A stretch of 64,000 nt of DNA from WTFY01 sp965220875 (GCA_965220875.1 OZ244849.1:1860001-1924000); one strand, 5' to 3'; counted from the first letter of the stretch, positions 17,180 through 27,749 are shown. Notes: generated from the letters alone by a model not told the origin. Program-made: numbers and translations.

Positions 17180-17800
17180 TTATGAGAGGGTAATCTGCTT
17201 GACCCGGAATTGCGGAAGCTTTAGCTCTCGATGTGTAGTAACTACGAGCAATCCCAGTTTATCCAAATGATTTTTCAAATCCAGTTCAAACTTGACTATA
17301 AATTCTTTGTCCAATGCAGTAAGAGGTTCATCCAAAACCCAGATTGATCTTTGTTCCAGCAACAGTTTCGCCAGGGCCACACGGCGAACCTGTCCAGCAG
17401 AAAGCTTTCTGGTCAGAACATTTCTCTGCTTGAACAGGCCCACATATCGTGCAAGCTCCTTCAGCTTTGACGTATCACTACCCTCACCTGCCAGACGCTG
17501 CATAAACGATAGATTCTCAAGTACAGTAAGGTCCATTTTGACACCTGACTGGTGCCCGACATACGAGATCTGCTGCCTGAAACTATCGTGCCGGAATATG
17601 GATTCATCACACCAGGTAACATCACCCTCAACTGGATGACTGAATCCGCACAATATCCTTAATAGACTTGTCTTGCCACTCCCATTGTCACCCTTAACTA
17701 CCAAAGCTTCTCCCGATTTGATTGAGAACTCTAAGTTGGAAAAGAGTTCCGTGTCACCTCTGACACATTTCAAGCCATGTGCTTTAAGCATGCTTGTCAC
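17180..17800 (-). CDS. ccmA: Cytochrome c biogenesis ATP-binding protein CcmA
   Basis: ATPase subunit of the CcmAB complex. The 206 residues show Walker A GDNGSGKTSL (about 37-46), the ABC signature LSAGQVRR (about 134), Walker B SIWVLDEP (about 153) and the switch His in VTTHRE. It is the first gene of the ccm operon; its promoter must lie in the 262 bases between it and the divergent mfd gene. Confidence 0.97.
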   Translation of the reverse strand: MTSMLKAHGLKCVRGDTELFSNLEFSIKSGEALVVKGDNGSGKTSLLRILCGFSHPVEGDVTWCDESIFRHDSFRQQISYVGHQSGVKMDLTVLENLSFMQRLAGEGSDTSKLKELARYVGLFKQRNVLTRKLSAGQVRRVALAKLLLEQRSIWVLDEPLTALDKEFIVKFELDLKNHLDKLGLLVVTTHRELKLPQFRVKQITLS

Positions 17801-18062
17801 CTGAGTACGCTTCTCTTTGGATTCGATTAGGTAAAATAAGGCTCAGGAGAGTAATTCATTTATTGAAATGAAATCTTAACATGCAACATTCCAAATACAA
17901 CGAACGAAATTCTTCAGACAATACGTCCACCCTGCCTCTGCATGTCCTGGTTTCGGAAAAGGTAACTGCATGGTAAATCGTGGTATCTGCTATATGATAG
18001 TCTCTAGCAACTCATGATGCAGGCCAAGACTTCTTGAAATCCATTCATAGCAGCTGTCGTTT

Positions 18063-21000
18063 ATGAAATTTTTTCAGCCCAATCTTCCCAGCGAGAGCAA
18101 CCCCCAAGTCACTTGGGGACAAGCCTATGGTTGTAGCAAAAGTCTTGCCCTGGCCAGTGCAGTGGAAAAATTTTCGGGTCCAGCCCTGATTATCACTCCA
18201 GATATTCAGGTTGCACAACAGCTGGAAAACGAGCTGAAATTCTTTTGCAAGCCATCCAAAAAAATCCTTTTGTTTCCGGATTACGAAACACTTCCGTACG
18301 ATGAATTTTCACCCCATGAAGATATCATCTCTGACCGACTGCACGCCTTGAGGTCACTGCTGGATACCGACTGTTATGTATTAATCGTCCCGGTAACCAC
18401 TTTCATGACACGGCTTGCGTCGAAATCTTTTATCGCCAATCAAACTCTGGACCTGTCGACAGGTAGTCAACTCGACTTGAGCAGGTTCAAGGAAACTCTT
18501 GTGAGCTCGGGCTATCAATACGTCTCGCAAGTCACGTTGCATGGTCAATTTGCTGTACGTGGTTCAATAGTTGACTTGTACCCTATGGGCTGTAGCCATC
18601 CGTATAGAATTGATTTATTCCATAACGAAATTGACTCGATTCGTAGCTTTAACCCTGAAAATCAGATTTCCAGCAGCACGACCCGAGAAATTCGAGTCTT
18701 ACCTGCAAAAGAATTTCCAACCGATGAATGCGCGATAAGGCGCTTCAGACAAAATTACAGGATTGAGTTTGAAGGTGACCCGAACAATAGCTGCATTTAT
18801 CGGGATGTCAGCAACTGCAGCCTGCCCCGTGGAATTGAAAATTACATGCCGCTGTTTTGCAAAAAAACCAGCACTTTGCTTGACTTCCTCCCGAATGAGT
18901 TCCAGCTGGTTTTGATTGAAGACATTTTTCAAATAGCCAGAGACTTTGAAAATGAAGCGTTTTCAAGGTACACGCAACGAAAAAATGACCACGTGCGGCC
19001 GCCCCTGCGCCCGGAACTGCTGTGGGTATCTGTCAGAGAGCTTGAGGAAAGTCTGAGTAGTCTCAGCACGATACGATTGCAGCAATATGAACTAGAACGT
19101 CCTAGCCATAACCAGTTTAACCTTGGCGCGAGTCCTCTGCCCGCCCTCTTCATTAATTCACGTGTAACCGACCCGGCAGCAGAACTCAGGCAATTCATAG
19201 AAAATAGTGAATGCAAAATTCTTTTTCTTACCGAATCTTATGGCAGAAAAGAATACCTGCTTGACGTGCTGAAAGGCTTTGATTTGCACCCATCAGATAC
19301 AGCCAATTGGCAGGAGTTCAGAGAGCTAAACTCAACCCTGGCAATTTCAGTAGGTCCACTTGATCTTGGTTTGGTGCTTTCAGATTGCAGGATTGCAATC
19401 ATCACTGAAAGTGATCTGTTCGGGACACGAATCAAACAAAAACGCTGGCGCAGAAGACAGATCAGAGATGCGGAATCCTTGATCCGAAATCTGGCAGAAC
19501 TCAACGAAGGGTCGCCTATCGTACACGAAGACCATGGTGTCGGTCGATACCGCGGTTTGAAGACATTGAACCTTAGCGGCACTGAAACAGAATTTCTGGT
19601 TCTCGAATACGCTAACAGTGACATATTGTACGTTCCTGTATCTTCTCTGCATCTGGTAAGCCGTTACACTGGTGCCACGCAAGAAAGTGCACCTTTACAT
19701 CGCCTTGGTGGCGCAGTCTGGAAAAACATTAAGCGCCGTGCTATTTCATGTACGCATGATGTTGCTGCTGAACTCCTTGACATCTACTCTAGACGTGAAG
19801 CCATAAAAGGCTATCAGTACAACATTGACCATCAGGAACTAAACCTGTTTGGATCAACCTTCATGTATGAAGAAACTCCCGATCAGCAAACAGCCATAGA
19901 GGATGTCATCGCTGATATGGCATCAAATAAAACAATGGACCGTGTGGTATGTGGAGACGTTGGATTTGGCAAGACAGAAGTCGCGATGCGGGCTGCCTTT
20001 GTGGCGACATCAGCAGGGAAACAAGTCGCAGTGCTTGTACCTACTACATTGCTTGCACTTCAACACTACCAAAGCTTCAGTGAAAGGTTTGCCGACTGGC
20101 CAATTCAAATTGAACAGATTTCACGATTTGTTCCAGCCAAGCGTCAAGATGCAATTAAGCATAGCCTAAAGGACGGGAGTATCGATATTATCATCGGAAC
20201 ACACAGGTTGCTCAATTCAGATATAAAATTCTCGGACTTGGGTTTGATAATTGTTGATGAGGAACAGCGTTTTGGAGTTCGCCAGAAAGAAACACTGAAA
20301 AAAATGCGCTCCAGTGTGGATGTACTGACTTTAACTGCAACTCCCATTCCAAGAACTCTGAATATGTCGTTAAGCGGGTTGCGGGACTTATCCATCATTT
20401 CTACCCCTCCCAACCACCGCCATTCCATAAAAACCTTCATAAACACGTGGAATCCAAACCTGATACAGGAAGCTTGCGTACGTGAACTGAGGCGGGGCGG
20501 GCAAATCTTTTTTCTGCACAACGAAGTAAGAAGTATCGATAAAACCGCCAAAGACATACAGCGACTTCTGCCCGACATCAAAATTGGTATTGCACATGGA
20601 CAAATGCCTGAAAGGCATCTCGAACAAGTCATGCTGGATTTTTATCACCAGCGATTCAGCCTTCTCGTGTGTACAACAATCATAGAGAATGGAATTGATA
20701 TCCCGTCCGCTAACACGATTATCATCAACCGTGCTGATAAGCTCGGGCTTTCACAGCTTCATCAAATCCGTGGAAGAGTTGGCAGATCACATCACCGGGC
20801 CTATGCCTATCTGATTACACCTCCTAAATCATTGATTACCGAAGACGCCCTGAAGCGTCTGGAAGCAATCGAGGCACTGGAAGATCTGGGTATAGGATTT
20901 ACTGTGGCAACCCATGACCTGGAAATCAGGGGGGCCGGCGAACTACTTGGTGCTGAACAAAGCGGACAAATCCATGAAATTGGCTTTAGCCTGTACAATC

Positions 21001-21518
21001 AACTGCTAGCACGAACTGTTGCCGCCCTCAGGGAGGGAAAAATTCCATCCACCGACCTGTCACCTGATCACGGTACTGAAGTGGATCTTGGAGTACCTGC
21101 CTTACTGCCAGAAGATTATGTGCCTGATGTACATACGAGACTTGTACTGTACAAGCGTATAGCAAATGCCAAAAACATGGATGACCTGGATGATATTGAA
21201 GTGGAACTGATAGATCGATTTGGACTGTTGCCAGAATTCACCAAAAATCTTTTTCTGGCTACTCAATTGAAACTTACGGCCAAGCGGTACGATGTTACCC
21301 GGATTCAGGCAGGGAACAAATATGCACACCTGTTCTTTTCAAAATCGCCTAATATCGACATAAGCAAATTGCTGGCACTTATACAGAATGAACCAACGAG
21401 CTATAAACTGGGAAGCACTGAAAAACTTACTGTATATTCTGAAATGGACAGTGCCGAAAAACGATTGGAGACGATTGCTGGATTGCTCAGCAACTTGCAA
21501 CAGAAAGTAGCAGCCTGA
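18063..21518 (+). CDS. mfd: Transcription-repair coupling factor Mfd
   Basis: DNA translocase that removes RNA polymerase stalled at lesions and recruits UvrA. The 1151 residues match the family. In order: UvrB-like N-terminal domains (PDYETLPYDEFSPHEDI near residue 77), the RNA-polymerase-interacting domain (VHEDHGVGRYRGL near 490), the helicase with Walker A GDVGFGKTE (about 631), DEEQ (about 731), TATPIPRTL and HQIRGRVGRS, and the C-terminal TRCF domain. No RNAP- or ATP-binding motif is visibly missing. csiV follows after 17 bases. It is divergent from ccmA. Confidence 0.98.
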   Translation: MKFFQPNLPSESNPQVTWGQAYGCSKSLALASAVEKFSGPALIITPDIQVAQQLENELKFFCKPSKKILLFPDYETLPYDEFSPHEDIISDRLHALRSLLDTDCYVLIVPVTTFMTRLASKSFIANQTLDLSTGSQLDLSRFKETLVSSGYQYVSQVTLHGQFAVRGSIVDLYPMGCSHPYRIDLFHNEIDSIRSFNPENQISSSTTREIRVLPAKEFPTDECAIRRFRQNYRIEFEGDPNNSCIYRDVSNCSLPRGIENYMPLFCKKTSTLLDFLPNEFQLVLIEDIFQIARDFENEAFSRYTQRKNDHVRPPLRPELLWVSVRELEESLSSLSTIRLQQYELERPSHNQFNLGASPLPALFINSRVTDPAAELRQFIENSECKILFLTESYGRKEYLLDVLKGFDLHPSDTANWQEFRELNSTLAISVGPLDLGLVLSDCRIAIITESDLFGTRIKQKRWRRRQIRDAESLIRNLAELNEGSPIVHEDHGVGRYRGLKTLNLSGTETEFLVLEYANSDILYVPVSSLHLVSRYTGATQESAPLHRLGGAVWKNIKRRAISCTHDVAAELLDIYSRREAIKGYQYNIDHQELNLFGSTFMYEETPDQQTAIEDVIADMASNKTMDRVVCGDVGFGKTEVAMRAAFVATSAGKQVAVLVPTTLLALQHYQSFSERFADWPIQIEQISRFVPAKRQDAIKHSLKDGSIDIIIGTHRLLNSDIKFSDLGLIIVDEEQRFGVRQKETLKKMRSSVDVLTLTATPIPRTLNMSLSGLRDLSIISTPPNHRHSIKTFINTWNPNLIQEACVRELRRGGQIFFLHNEVRSIDKTAKDIQRLLPDIKIGIAHGQMPERHLEQVMLDFYHQRFSLLVCTTIIENGIDIPSANTIIINRADKLGLSQLHQIRGRVGRSHHRAYAYLITPPKSLITEDALKRLEAIEALEDLGIGFTVATHDLEIRGAGELLGAEQSGQIHEIGFSLYNQLLARTVAALREGKIPSTDLSPDHGTEVDLGVPALLPEDYVPDVHTRLVLYKRIANAKNMDDLDDIEVELIDRFGLLPEFTKNLFLATQLKLTAKRYDVTRIQAGNKYAHLFFSKSPNIDISKLLALIQNEPTSYKLGSTEKLTVYSEMDSAEKRLETIAGLLSNLQQKVAA

Positions 21519-21535
21519 ATTATTACCTTCCGTAC

Positions 21536-22234
21536 ATGCATAATCTCAACATTTTCCGGCGTATAGTGTTCCTGTCTGCACTCTGGGCCTGCCCACTTGT
21601 ATTAGCAGACGATTACATAGTGGAAATGATCTTTTTTGCCCATAAAGGGAATAACTGGGAACCATCCGTTCATGCCCAAAAACTATCTCCCCACCAGCCT
21701 GATATTCAAAATGCTATCCCGTTGAATGACAGTGCGGTCTTCTATGATTTTCTACCTTTATCAGAAAATGAGTTTCGGCTGCATGATCTTGCCAATCTGT
21801 TAACAACGTCAGGAAAATACAGGATTATGCAGCATGTTGCCTGGCTACAACCCGGCCTTGCACAAGAAGCTGCAATTCCTGTACGTATTCAGGCAGGCAA
21901 AGACTTTAATGACACATTCAAAGAACTAAAAACAATTCAAGCCGATACAAGCAATGCTGCAGAGCTGGATAAGATTTCTGTCCGTGAATTGGATGGCACT
22001 GTCAAAGTATTTTTAGCTCGTTATCTTCATATATTCACAGATTTGATCTACAGGAGACCTCACGGTAACAAGGCACTGTCCGGTACAGAATCCGATTCGT
22101 CAGGACAAGACTTGCATTTGACGGAACATGCACTCAAAGCACACAGGAAAATGCGAAGTGAGGAATTGCATTATATTGATCATCCACTATTCGGAATTCT
22201 GGTAGAGATCCGGTCTGCTGAAACCGAGGATTAA
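21536..22234 (+). CDS. csiV: CsiV family periplasmic protein
   Basis: A 232-residue protein with an N-terminal signal peptide (about residues 1-24, cleavage probably after LVLA) followed by the DDYIVEMIFFAH segment typical of CsiV, a family described as peptidoglycan-binding and involved in cell-shape integrity in Vibrio. The conserved YRIMQHVAWLQPGL and the late VFLARYLHIFTDLIYR fit the family. Position directly behind mfd is the usual gammaproteobacterial arrangement, so the two are likely an operon. The gene converges on mtiP. Confidence 0.88.
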   Translation: MHNLNIFRRIVFLSALWACPLVLADDYIVEMIFFAHKGNNWEPSVHAQKLSPHQPDIQNAIPLNDSAVFYDFLPLSENEFRLHDLANLLTTSGKYRIMQHVAWLQPGLAQEAAIPVRIQAGKDFNDTFKELKTIQADTSNAAELDKISVRELDGTVKVFLARYLHIFTDLIYRRPHGNKALSGTESDSSGQDLHLTEHALKAHRKMRSEELHYIDHPLFGILVEIRSAETED

Positions 22235-22255
22235 TGCTGTCTCAGGCTTTGGGCC

Positions 22256-23002
22256 TCACAAGCACCTGACCATAGCTGTAACTAACTGTCTGACTGAATG
22301 CTTTCCCTGGACAATGTTTTCATGCATCTCTGACAGATCAATTTGGTGCTTGCTAGTTTCCAAGCCTGCTGCCCAATTTACACAATGCGCACATGTTGCA
22401 TAACAAAGGCCTAGCTCCCTGGCCAACGCTGCCTCAGGCATGGCCGTCATCCCTACCAAGTCACATCCATCATTTTTTAGACGCATCACTTCTGCTGCAG
22501 TTTCCAGCCGTGGGCCTTGCGTGACTCCATATGTACCACTATCTAAAACCATAAGATCAATGTCGGCCGCTGCCTTAATTAAAGCTTCCCGAAGCTCATC
22601 GCAATATGGTTCAACAAAATCAATATGGGTCACTGGATCCAGAGCTGACTCAAAAAACGTGTGCTTGCGACCGTAGGTATAGTCAATTATTTGATCGGGA
22701 ATAACGATCTTTCCTGGCTGGCAGACGCTTGTAATACCTCCTACGGCTGCCAAACCAATAACATGAGTGACTCCGACACTGTGCAGAGCCCAAATATTGG
22801 CACAATAATTAATCTTATGCGGGGAGATGGTATGACAATCACCATGCCTGTACATATATACAGCTTCTTTACCGTCCAGCTTAACTGTGGACAATGCGCT
22901 GCTGCATGAGCCAAATGGGGTATCGACTTCCAGCTTGTTAATTACTTCAAGTTCACCTATCGCAGTTGATCCGCCAATTATTGCAAGGCGTTTTGTTGTC
23001 AT
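22256..23002 (-). CDS. mtiP: S-methyl-5'-thioinosine phosphorylase
   Basis: Purine nucleoside phosphorylase-family enzyme for polyamine-linked methylthio-purine salvage. The 248 residues align by eye with Pseudomonas MTIP: IGGS at the N-terminus, RHGDCHTISPHKINYCANIWAL, AVGGI, the DYTYGRKHTFF loop, VTQGPRLET and GMTAMPEAALARELGL. The RHG-x-x-H-x-x-x-PH phosphate/ribose site is intact. Substrate choice between methylthioinosine and methylthioadenosine rests on overall similarity. It is convergent with csiV and pairs functionally with the putrescine-forming aguAB genes in the window. Confidence 0.88.
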   Translation of the reverse strand: MTTKRLAIIGGSTAIGELEVINKLEVDTPFGSCSSALSTVKLDGKEAVYMYRHGDCHTISPHKINYCANIWALHSVGVTHVIGLAAVGGITSVCQPGKIVIPDQIIDYTYGRKHTFFESALDPVTHIDFVEPYCDELREALIKAAADIDLMVLDSGTYGVTQGPRLETAAEVMRLKNDGCDLVGMTAMPEAALARELGLCYATCAHCVNWAAGLETSKHQIDLSEMHENIVQGKHSVRQLVTAMVRCL

Positions 23003-23188
23003 TACGAAATTATTTTATGTAAAAGGTAGATCTGATTTTTCATTGTTAGATTCCAGAACCAGCCTGCATGAATCATAAATGATCACAGACTCAGGATGTC
23101 AAAAGCATGCATTTCCCCTGAAGTGGAAATTGTGATCAATCAGGTGTTCATTTCCTGCATGTCGATGACAAATTACTGTTTGCAAGTT

Positions 23189-24295
23189 TCATTGCCCGCC
23201 AAAAGATATCGTATCGTCTGCATTGTCAAGCTGCAGGACATGAGTTGGATATGCAATGCTTGCATGATTATCCTCAATAATGCCGGATATCTTCAGCAAG
23301 ATATCCTGCTTGACTTCATGAAACCTTATCCAATTCGTCGTCTTTGTAAATGTATACACAAAAAAATCGACTGAAGATTCGCTGAACTGGTTGAAATTAA
23401 CAATCATGGTCTGGGACTTGTCTATTTCATTATGGCTTATCAGCATCTCCTTGACTTCCTTCACGATATCCTCCATTACATGGATATCATCGTACCGTAT
23501 GCCGATCGTTTCATAGATTCTTCTGTGTGACATGCGGGATGGATTTTCGACAACGATATTTGCAAAGACTGAATTGGGCACATAAAGAGGTCGTTTGCTG
23601 AACGTGCGAATCCTTGTCTGACGCCAACCTATTTCCTCGACTGTGCCCTCGATATCCATGTCAGGCGAACATATCCAGTCACCAACTTTGAAGGGCCGAT
23701 CCAAATAGATCATGAGTCCGCCAAAGAAATTCGATAACAGATCTTTAGCAGCAAATCCTACAGCAATTCCGCCGATTCCTCCGAATGCCAAAATCCCTGA
23801 AATACTGAATCCTAGTGTCTGCAGCATAACCAATGCAGCAGTAATGAAAATGGATGCGTTGACCAGCTTTACCAGAGCATTGGCAGTAGTAACATCAATG
23901 CTGCTGCCTTTCTCCGCATGACTCCTGATCAAGGCTTTTTCAAATCCTTTGACAAAACGGATCAAAAACCAAGTAAGTACTACGATTACCGAAACGTTTC
24001 GAACAGGATCAATGGCCTTGAATATTTCTGCTTCAGTACGTGCCGCTACAATTTCTGCAGCAAACAAAATTCCGATAACCCATATCAATACCTGCACGGG
24101 TTTTTGCAAGGCATGAACAAATGCATCATCCCAGGGGTTCATGGATTGCTGAGCCTTCTTAGCTAGTCTGCGCATAACCAGGCTGACAAAAAAATTAAAC
24201 AGCAAGGCTGTAAACACTATGGCAAACACTTGTATCACCCAAGTGCCCGCAAAAGCTTGTAAACCCTGATACCCAAGGAACTCAGAAATTTTCAT
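23189..24295 (-). CDS. Small-conductance mechanosensitive channel (MscS family)
   Basis: Inner-membrane channel that opens under hypoosmotic tension. The 368 residues have four to five predicted helices before the pore. The pore helix signature GGIGGIAVGFAAKDLLSNFFGG is near residues 173-194, followed by DRPFKVGDWI and the beta domain. No signal peptide or periplasmic domain precedes the helices, so this is a compact member like YbdG/YnaI. mtiP lies 187 bases downstream, and nagZ 39 bases upstream on the same strand. Confidence 0.93.
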   Translation of the reverse strand: MKISEFLGYQGLQAFAGTWVIQVFAIVFTALLFNFFVSLVMRRLAKKAQQSMNPWDDAFVHALQKPVQVLIWVIGILFAAEIVAARTEAEIFKAIDPVRNVSVIVVLTWFLIRFVKGFEKALIRSHAEKGSSIDVTTANALVKLVNASIFITAALVMLQTLGFSISGILAFGGIGGIAVGFAAKDLLSNFFGGLMIYLDRPFKVGDWICSPDMDIEGTVEEIGWRQTRIRTFSKRPLYVPNSVFANIVVENPSRMSHRRIYETIGIRYDDIHVMEDIVKEVKEMLISHNEIDKSQTMIVNFNQFSESSVDFFVYTFTKTTNWIRFHEVKQDILLKISGIIEDNHASIAYPTHVLQLDNADDTISFGGQ

Positions 24296-24333
24296 GCTCT
24301 CTATACTTCTTGACCGTTATTCAATACAAATAT

Positions 24334-25383
24334 CTAAACCAGCAAATCTTCATAAGGAAGATTTCGGTATGATTCTACTTGCAATACCGCAGATTGCCAC
24401 GCATCACTGCTGCGGAGTTCTGTAGAGGATATTGGATCCCTGCCCCCATGCATGCGTGTCAGGCGTATCTGGGATGTTGGACTGCTACCGTTCTCAAGCC
24501 TTTCAGCTACCAGGGCAGCCTGTTCACCAGCATTACAAATCAAAACCATGTCACACCCTGCACGCAACGCCAGTTGTGTACGCACTAAATATTCGTCATC
24601 AATTGCTGCAGCCTTCATACTAAGGTCATCACTGAATATGACCCCCCTGAAATCAAGATGCTCACGCAACACTGCCCCTAGCCACTTGCTTGAATAGGTG
24701 GCAATACTCTTGTCTATCCTCTCATAGACAACATGGGCAACCATTATTCCTGCTATACCCTGATCAATCACGCTGCGAAACGGCTCCATGTCCTGCATTG
24801 ATATATCTTGGTAGCGACGCGAATCAACCGGTAAGTCAGTGTGTGAATCTGCGGCCACGCTGCCGTGCCCAGGGAAATGCTTGGCTACGGCCTGCATCCC
24901 AGCTCTGCGCATGCCATGAATATAATGCAAAGCCAACTCTGCGACGATTTCTGGATTTTTGTGAAATGCACGCTCGCCTATGACCCTGCTTATTTTGCTA
25001 TTTAAATCTAATACTGGAGCAAAACTGAAATCCACCCCAATTGATCTAAGTTCAGCCGCCATCAGCCAGCCAGTAACCTCTGACAGCCTACAAGCTCTTA
25101 CCGGATCCATGTCATAGACTTTTCCAAGCTCTTCGATTGCCGGAAGTCGTGTAAACCCCTCCCGAAAACGCTGAACACGACCTCCCTCCTGATCTGTAGC
25201 TACCAGCAACCTCGGGTGCCTCAAAGCATGAATTTCACTAACCAACTCAGCCAGACCAGAAATTGAAGTAAAATTACGGCTAAAGAGGATTACACCTCCA
25301 ACCTTTGGTGAGTTCAAAAGGTCACGCTCTTGTACCGACAGTGAGTCGGCAGCAAGATCTACCATGAGCGGACCAAGAGACAT
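24334..25383 (-). CDS. nagZ: Beta-N-acetylhexosaminidase NagZ
   Basis: Cytosolic glycosidase of peptidoglycan recycling that releases GlcNAc from GlcNAc-anhydroMurNAc peptides. The 349 residues match glycoside hydrolase family 3 NagZ. The catalytic-loop motif KHFPGHGSVAADSHTDLP with the His-Asp dyad is near residues 163-180, and the nucleophile Asp is in IFSDDLSMKAA near 247. It is upstream of the mscS gene on the same strand and divergent from zapE. Confidence 0.96.
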   Translation of the reverse strand: MSLGPLMVDLAADSLSVQERDLLNSPKVGGVILFSRNFTSISGLAELVSEIHALRHPRLLVATDQEGGRVQRFREGFTRLPAIEELGKVYDMDPVRACRLSEVTGWLMAAELRSIGVDFSFAPVLDLNSKISRVIGERAFHKNPEIVAELALHYIHGMRRAGMQAVAKHFPGHGSVAADSHTDLPVDSRRYQDISMQDMEPFRSVIDQGIAGIMVAHVVYERIDKSIATYSSKWLGAVLREHLDFRGVIFSDDLSMKAAAIDDEYLVRTQLALRAGCDMVLICNAGEQAALVAERLENGSSPTSQIRLTRMHGGRDPISSTELRSSDAWQSAVLQVESYRNLPYEDLLV

Positions 25384-25653
25384 GTCTGCCTATACGTTAA
25401 CTAAATCAACTTCTTTAAGCCGATGAAATTCTATTCAAGAAACGAAACCTATACACTGTTCGCCTAAATAAAGAGCTGAAATATTCCCTTTGTCAGTTCC
25501 AAAGATATTCCAACTCTACATCATCTCGCAATTTACTTGTGTGAAGATCGATGCAGCTACACAAACTCGTCACAGTATATAGTATCGTCAGCATGGTTAA
25601 TAAGCACAAAGCTTGTGTAGCGCAGAATTCGTACCTCTCATCAGATTACAGCA

Positions 25654-26751
25654 ATGATTGAGCCAAATAACCTTAAACTCCTTGATGCTGGACAGATCGA
25701 ACTGGACCCTTATCAAAAGGAAACGTTGAAGGCATTGCAGAAATTGCGACACAAGCTTGAACATTATCACCCAGGTGAATCTATTTTCAGCCGTATCACT
25801 ACCATCCTGTCTGGAAAATCTGACACAGAAAACCTAAAGGGTTTATACATCTGGGGCAGAGTTGGACGTGGAAAAACATTTCTGATGGACTTATTCTTTT
25901 CTAGTCTTCACGTCAAGAAAAAATTACGCCTTCACTTCCATCAATTCATGAATGAATCCCACGAGTTGATGAAAAGACACAACAACAAGAGAAATCCTCT
26001 CAAGTGGGTTGCCCAGGAATTTTCTGAAAAGGCTACGGTGCTGTGTATTGATGAATTTTTCGTCAATGACATTGGTGATGCAATGATTATTTCAGGACTT
26101 TTACATGGACTCTTCAAAAACAAGACTGTCCTAGTCACTACCTCCAATATTAAACCACGCCAGTTATACAAAAACGGATTGCAACGTGAAAGTTTTTTAC
26201 CTGCAATTGATTTACTTCAAACGCATACCGATATAATTCAACTGGGTGGTGAGACCGACTACAGGTTTGAATCCATGCAGATTGAAGGTGTGTATAACAC
26301 GCCTGTTGATGAAGGATCTTTGGGCTGGCTGGAACATCATTATTTAAGTCTCAGCTCTGAAAAAAATGATGGATCATGGGGTACAATACAGATCGGTGGC
26401 AGAACCCTACAGACCATCCGCCACTCAGCAAAAATTGCCTGGTTTGATTTCAATGAACTTTGTGCGGGCCCGCGCAGCACATCCGACTATGCTGAACTTG
26501 CGAAGCGATTCAATACTATATTAATTTCGCATGTACCGGTTCTTGAAAACAAGGACGATCAGGCTAGAAGATTCATAAATCTTGTGGACGAGTTTTACAA
26601 TCGTAATGTAAAGTTAATCCTGTCTGCTGAAGCCAGCCCGGATTCATTGTACCGAGGCTCACGACTCAGCGGTGAGTTTATGCGTACCACAAGCAGGCTT
26701 ACTGAAATGCAATCGCTTGAGTATCTAGAAAAGCAACACAACCCAAATTAA
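25654..26751 (+). CDS. zapE: Cell division protein ZapE (AFG1-family ATPase)
   Basis: AAA-like ATPase that acts on FtsZ rings at low oxygen or heat; related to yeast Afg1. The 365 residues have N-terminal DPYQ, Walker A GRVGRGKTFLMD at about 69-80, Walker B VLCIDEFFVNDIGDAM near 130, and TTSN. No signal peptide. mdh follows after 20 bases on the same strand. The 270 bases upstream contain no gene I can support. Confidence 0.93.
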   Translation: MIEPNNLKLLDAGQIELDPYQKETLKALQKLRHKLEHYHPGESIFSRITTILSGKSDTENLKGLYIWGRVGRGKTFLMDLFFSSLHVKKKLRLHFHQFMNESHELMKRHNNKRNPLKWVAQEFSEKATVLCIDEFFVNDIGDAMIISGLLHGLFKNKTVLVTTSNIKPRQLYKNGLQRESFLPAIDLLQTHTDIIQLGGETDYRFESMQIEGVYNTPVDEGSLGWLEHHYLSLSSEKNDGSWGTIQIGGRTLQTIRHSAKIAWFDFNELCAGPRSTSDYAELAKRFNTILISHVPVLENKDDQARRFINLVDEFYNRNVKLILSAEASPDSLYRGSRLSGEFMRTTSRLTEMQSLEYLEKQHNPN

Positions 26752-26771
26752 TTTTTGACAAGGAAGGACAC

Positions 26772-27749
26772 ATGAAGCCAGCCGTAAGAATTGCCATAAC
26801 AGGCGCCGCGGGAAATATTGGATATGCAGCAGCGTTCCGTATCTCTGCAGGAGGGATGCTCGGCACTGACCAGCCCATTATCCTGCAGTTGGTTGAAATC
26901 GAGCCCGCATTGCAAGCATTGAAAGGTGTAGAAATGGAATTGCTTGACTGTGCTTTTCCATTGCTGGAAAACGTCATTACCACATCAGACATCGAAACTG
27001 GTTTCAAGGATACTGATTACGCATTGCTAATTGGCGCCAAACCACGCACTAAAGGCATGGAGAGAAGCGACTTGCTGGGAGATAACGGGAAAATATTTGG
27101 GCCACAGGGGCGTGCTATCAATAATCACGCCTCACGCAATGTCAAGGTTCTGGTAATAGGAAATCCAGCCAATACCAATGCTCTGATAGCCATGAACAAC
27201 GCCCCTGACCTGTCACCTGAACAATTCTCTTCCATGATGAGACTTGATCACAACCGAGCCCTGAACCAGCTCTCGTTGAAGACCTGCTCTAAAATTGCAG
27301 ACATTACACGTCTCACAGTATGGGGAAATCATTCCCTCACTCAGTATCCGGATATTAGCCACTGCAGAATTGACGGCCAAGATGCCACCTCAGTTGTAGA
27401 TACCTCCTGGTACAGAGATAAATTTATACCTGACGTACAGAATCGAGGAGCAGAAATCATCAGTGCTAGAGGGGCATCTTCTGCCGCCTCTGCCGCCTCT
27501 GCCGCAATTGATCACATGCGAAGCTGGATATTTGGCACACCAGAAGATGACTGGACTAGCATGGGGATTCCGTCTGCTGGCGATTATGGCATTACGGAAG
27601 GGCTGATGTATTCCTTCCCTGTACGCTGCAAAAATGGCAGCTATGAAGTCGTCCATGATTTATACATGGACGACTTCAGTATGGAGATGACCAAGATAAC
27701 AGAAAAAGAACTGTTAGAGGAGCGGGATGCAGTAAAGGCTTTGCTCTAG
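26772..27749 (+). CDS. mdh: Malate dehydrogenase
   Basis: TCA-cycle enzyme that oxidises malate to oxaloacetate. The 325 residues are of the cytosolic/eukaryote-like MDH type: ITGAAGNIGYAAAFRI Rossmann motif at residues 9-24, GNPANTNALIA, catalytic TVWGNHS (His near 187) and ASSAASAASAAIDH. An AAGGA Shine-Dalgarno sequence precedes the ATG. The Ala-Ser repeat is encoded by three copies of TCTGCCGCC, a normal feature of this family. It ends in a TAG that shares CTAG with the stop of the opposite-strand hydrolase. Confidence 0.95.
   Translation: MKPAVRIAITGAAGNIGYAAAFRISAGGMLGTDQPIILQLVEIEPALQALKGVEMELLDCAFPLLENVITTSDIETGFKDTDYALLIGAKPRTKGMERSDLLGDNGKIFGPQGRAINNHASRNVKVLVIGNPANTNALIAMNNAPDLSPEQFSSMMRLDHNRALNQLSLKTCSKIADITRLTVWGNHSLTQYPDISHCRIDGQDATSVVDTSWYRDKFIPDVQNRGAEIISARGASSAASAASAAIDHMRSWIFGTPEDDWTSMGIPSAGDYGITEGLMYSFPVRCKNGSYEVVHDLYMDDFSMEMTKITEKELLEERDAVKALL

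Noticed and set aside
17881..17976. 31-codon open frame starting at an ATG between ccmA and mfd
   Set aside because: Too short, no Shine-Dalgarno sequence and no recognisable features; this gap must carry two promoters.
23080..23138. TGATCACA at 23080 and TGTGATCA at 23131, an 8-base inverted repeat
   Set aside because: The 43-base spacing fits neither a CRP-type site nor a tight hairpin, and there is no T-tract; probably chance.
27478..27507. Triple TCTGCCGCC repeat
   Set aside because: It encodes the Ala-Ser repeat conserved in this malate dehydrogenase family, so it is not a repeat element.
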